From Cichorium intybus (lineage: Eukaryota > Streptophyta > Magnoliopsida > Asterales > Asteraceae), in assembly GCA_023525715.1 (NCBI GenBank), contig CM042011.1, forward strand, positions 3,992,066-4,056,065: 64,000 nt of DNA. Reading direction: 5' to 3'. The stretch's first letter is position 1, and each line of letters opens with the position of its first letter. Below the pieces are notes generated by a model. It searched no databases and was not told the DNA's origin. It saw only the letters and a program-made list of their open reading frames with translations. Positions 63,751-64,000 of this stretch are shown piece after piece. Both the position numbers and the translations under genes were made by a program.

Positions 63751-64000
63751 TGTTGGATTAGGTGTCTAAGCTATGACTTATAATTGTATTTATCTTATGA
63801 ATAAAAGCAAAGTCCATTTGGGTTGCCCTCATAGATGGAGGATAGATAGTTCAGTAGAGAGAATAGTTGATTTATTAATTGTATAATAAATCAATAGAAA
63901 ATATATATATGGTATATTAATATATTTAAGTGTTAATATATTAATTAGAAACTATAATAATTAATTAAGATTTAATCTAGAATTAATTGGATTTAATTCA
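63751..64000 (+). mobile_element. Possible start of another LTR retrotransposon
   Basis: TGTTGGATTAGGTGTCTAAG begins abruptly in the Cassandra 5S-like segment, and TGTTGGA is a usual copia LTR start. The element would run beyond the window, so no second LTR or duplication can be checked. Confidence 0.35.

Overview
This window is nuclear DNA from a flowering plant. It is very AT-rich, its genes have spliced introns with GT..AG ends, and most of it is transposable elements (TEs). The repeat landscape (long (AT)n tracts, Cassandra-type 5S-bearing repeats, SANT-type Harbinger ORF remnants, CACTA elements with captured gene pieces) suggests a eudicot, possibly Asteraceae; the family is a guess from style and not proven by the sequence. 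I see one intact host gene, a ten-exon subtilisin-like protease on the minus strand (30245-36942). I also see one small disrupted lipid-transfer-like gene (3979-4464) and several fragments of host genes carried inside transposons.

Layout. 1-3580 is one copy of a segmental duplication whose second copy is 56072-62253. 3979-5864 holds the LTP-like gene, a foldback MITE and two hAT elements with perfect 8-bp target duplications. 6055-7110 looks like LTR-derived sequence. 7358-19045 is a chain of six elements separated only by long (AT)n arrays. The chain consists of Helitrons that share a GGCCGTGCTTAGCACGGCC hairpin and elements with terminal inverted repeats (TIRs) that carry arrays of short palindromes. 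A second such element lies at 28293-29891. 19844-23386 is a CACTA element carrying pieces of a sulfate transporter and of tubulin-folding cofactor D. 24901-26331 is a Mutator-like element with long TIRs.

The protease gene has a 2.35-kb Helitron in intron 1 and a 5'-truncated LINE in intron 3, yet its exons join into one 743-codon frame with an intact catalytic triad. 37504-42583 holds a CACTA end fragment, an AC/AT minisatellite and a 3.4-kb CACTA element that split the minisatellite and carries a piece of an NCL-type cation exchanger gene. 43162-44385 is a hAT element with a small Helitron nested in it. 44793-45149 is a broken SANT-domain (Harbinger accessory) ORF, and 45718-46846 is an almost fully palindromic Mutator-like element. 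48865-56006 is a Helitron interrupted by a young, near-complete Ty1/copia retrotransposon (49343-54175).

The right end, after duplication copy 2 with its PIF/Harbinger insertion, is a rearranged Cassandra (5S rRNA-bearing TRIM) array (62256-63750), followed by the start of what may be another LTR element.

The most unusual pattern is that about three quarters of the twenty long (AT)n arrays end exactly at the terminus of a Helitron or TIR element, and that the TIR elements share the habit of carrying arrays of 14-20-bp palindromes.
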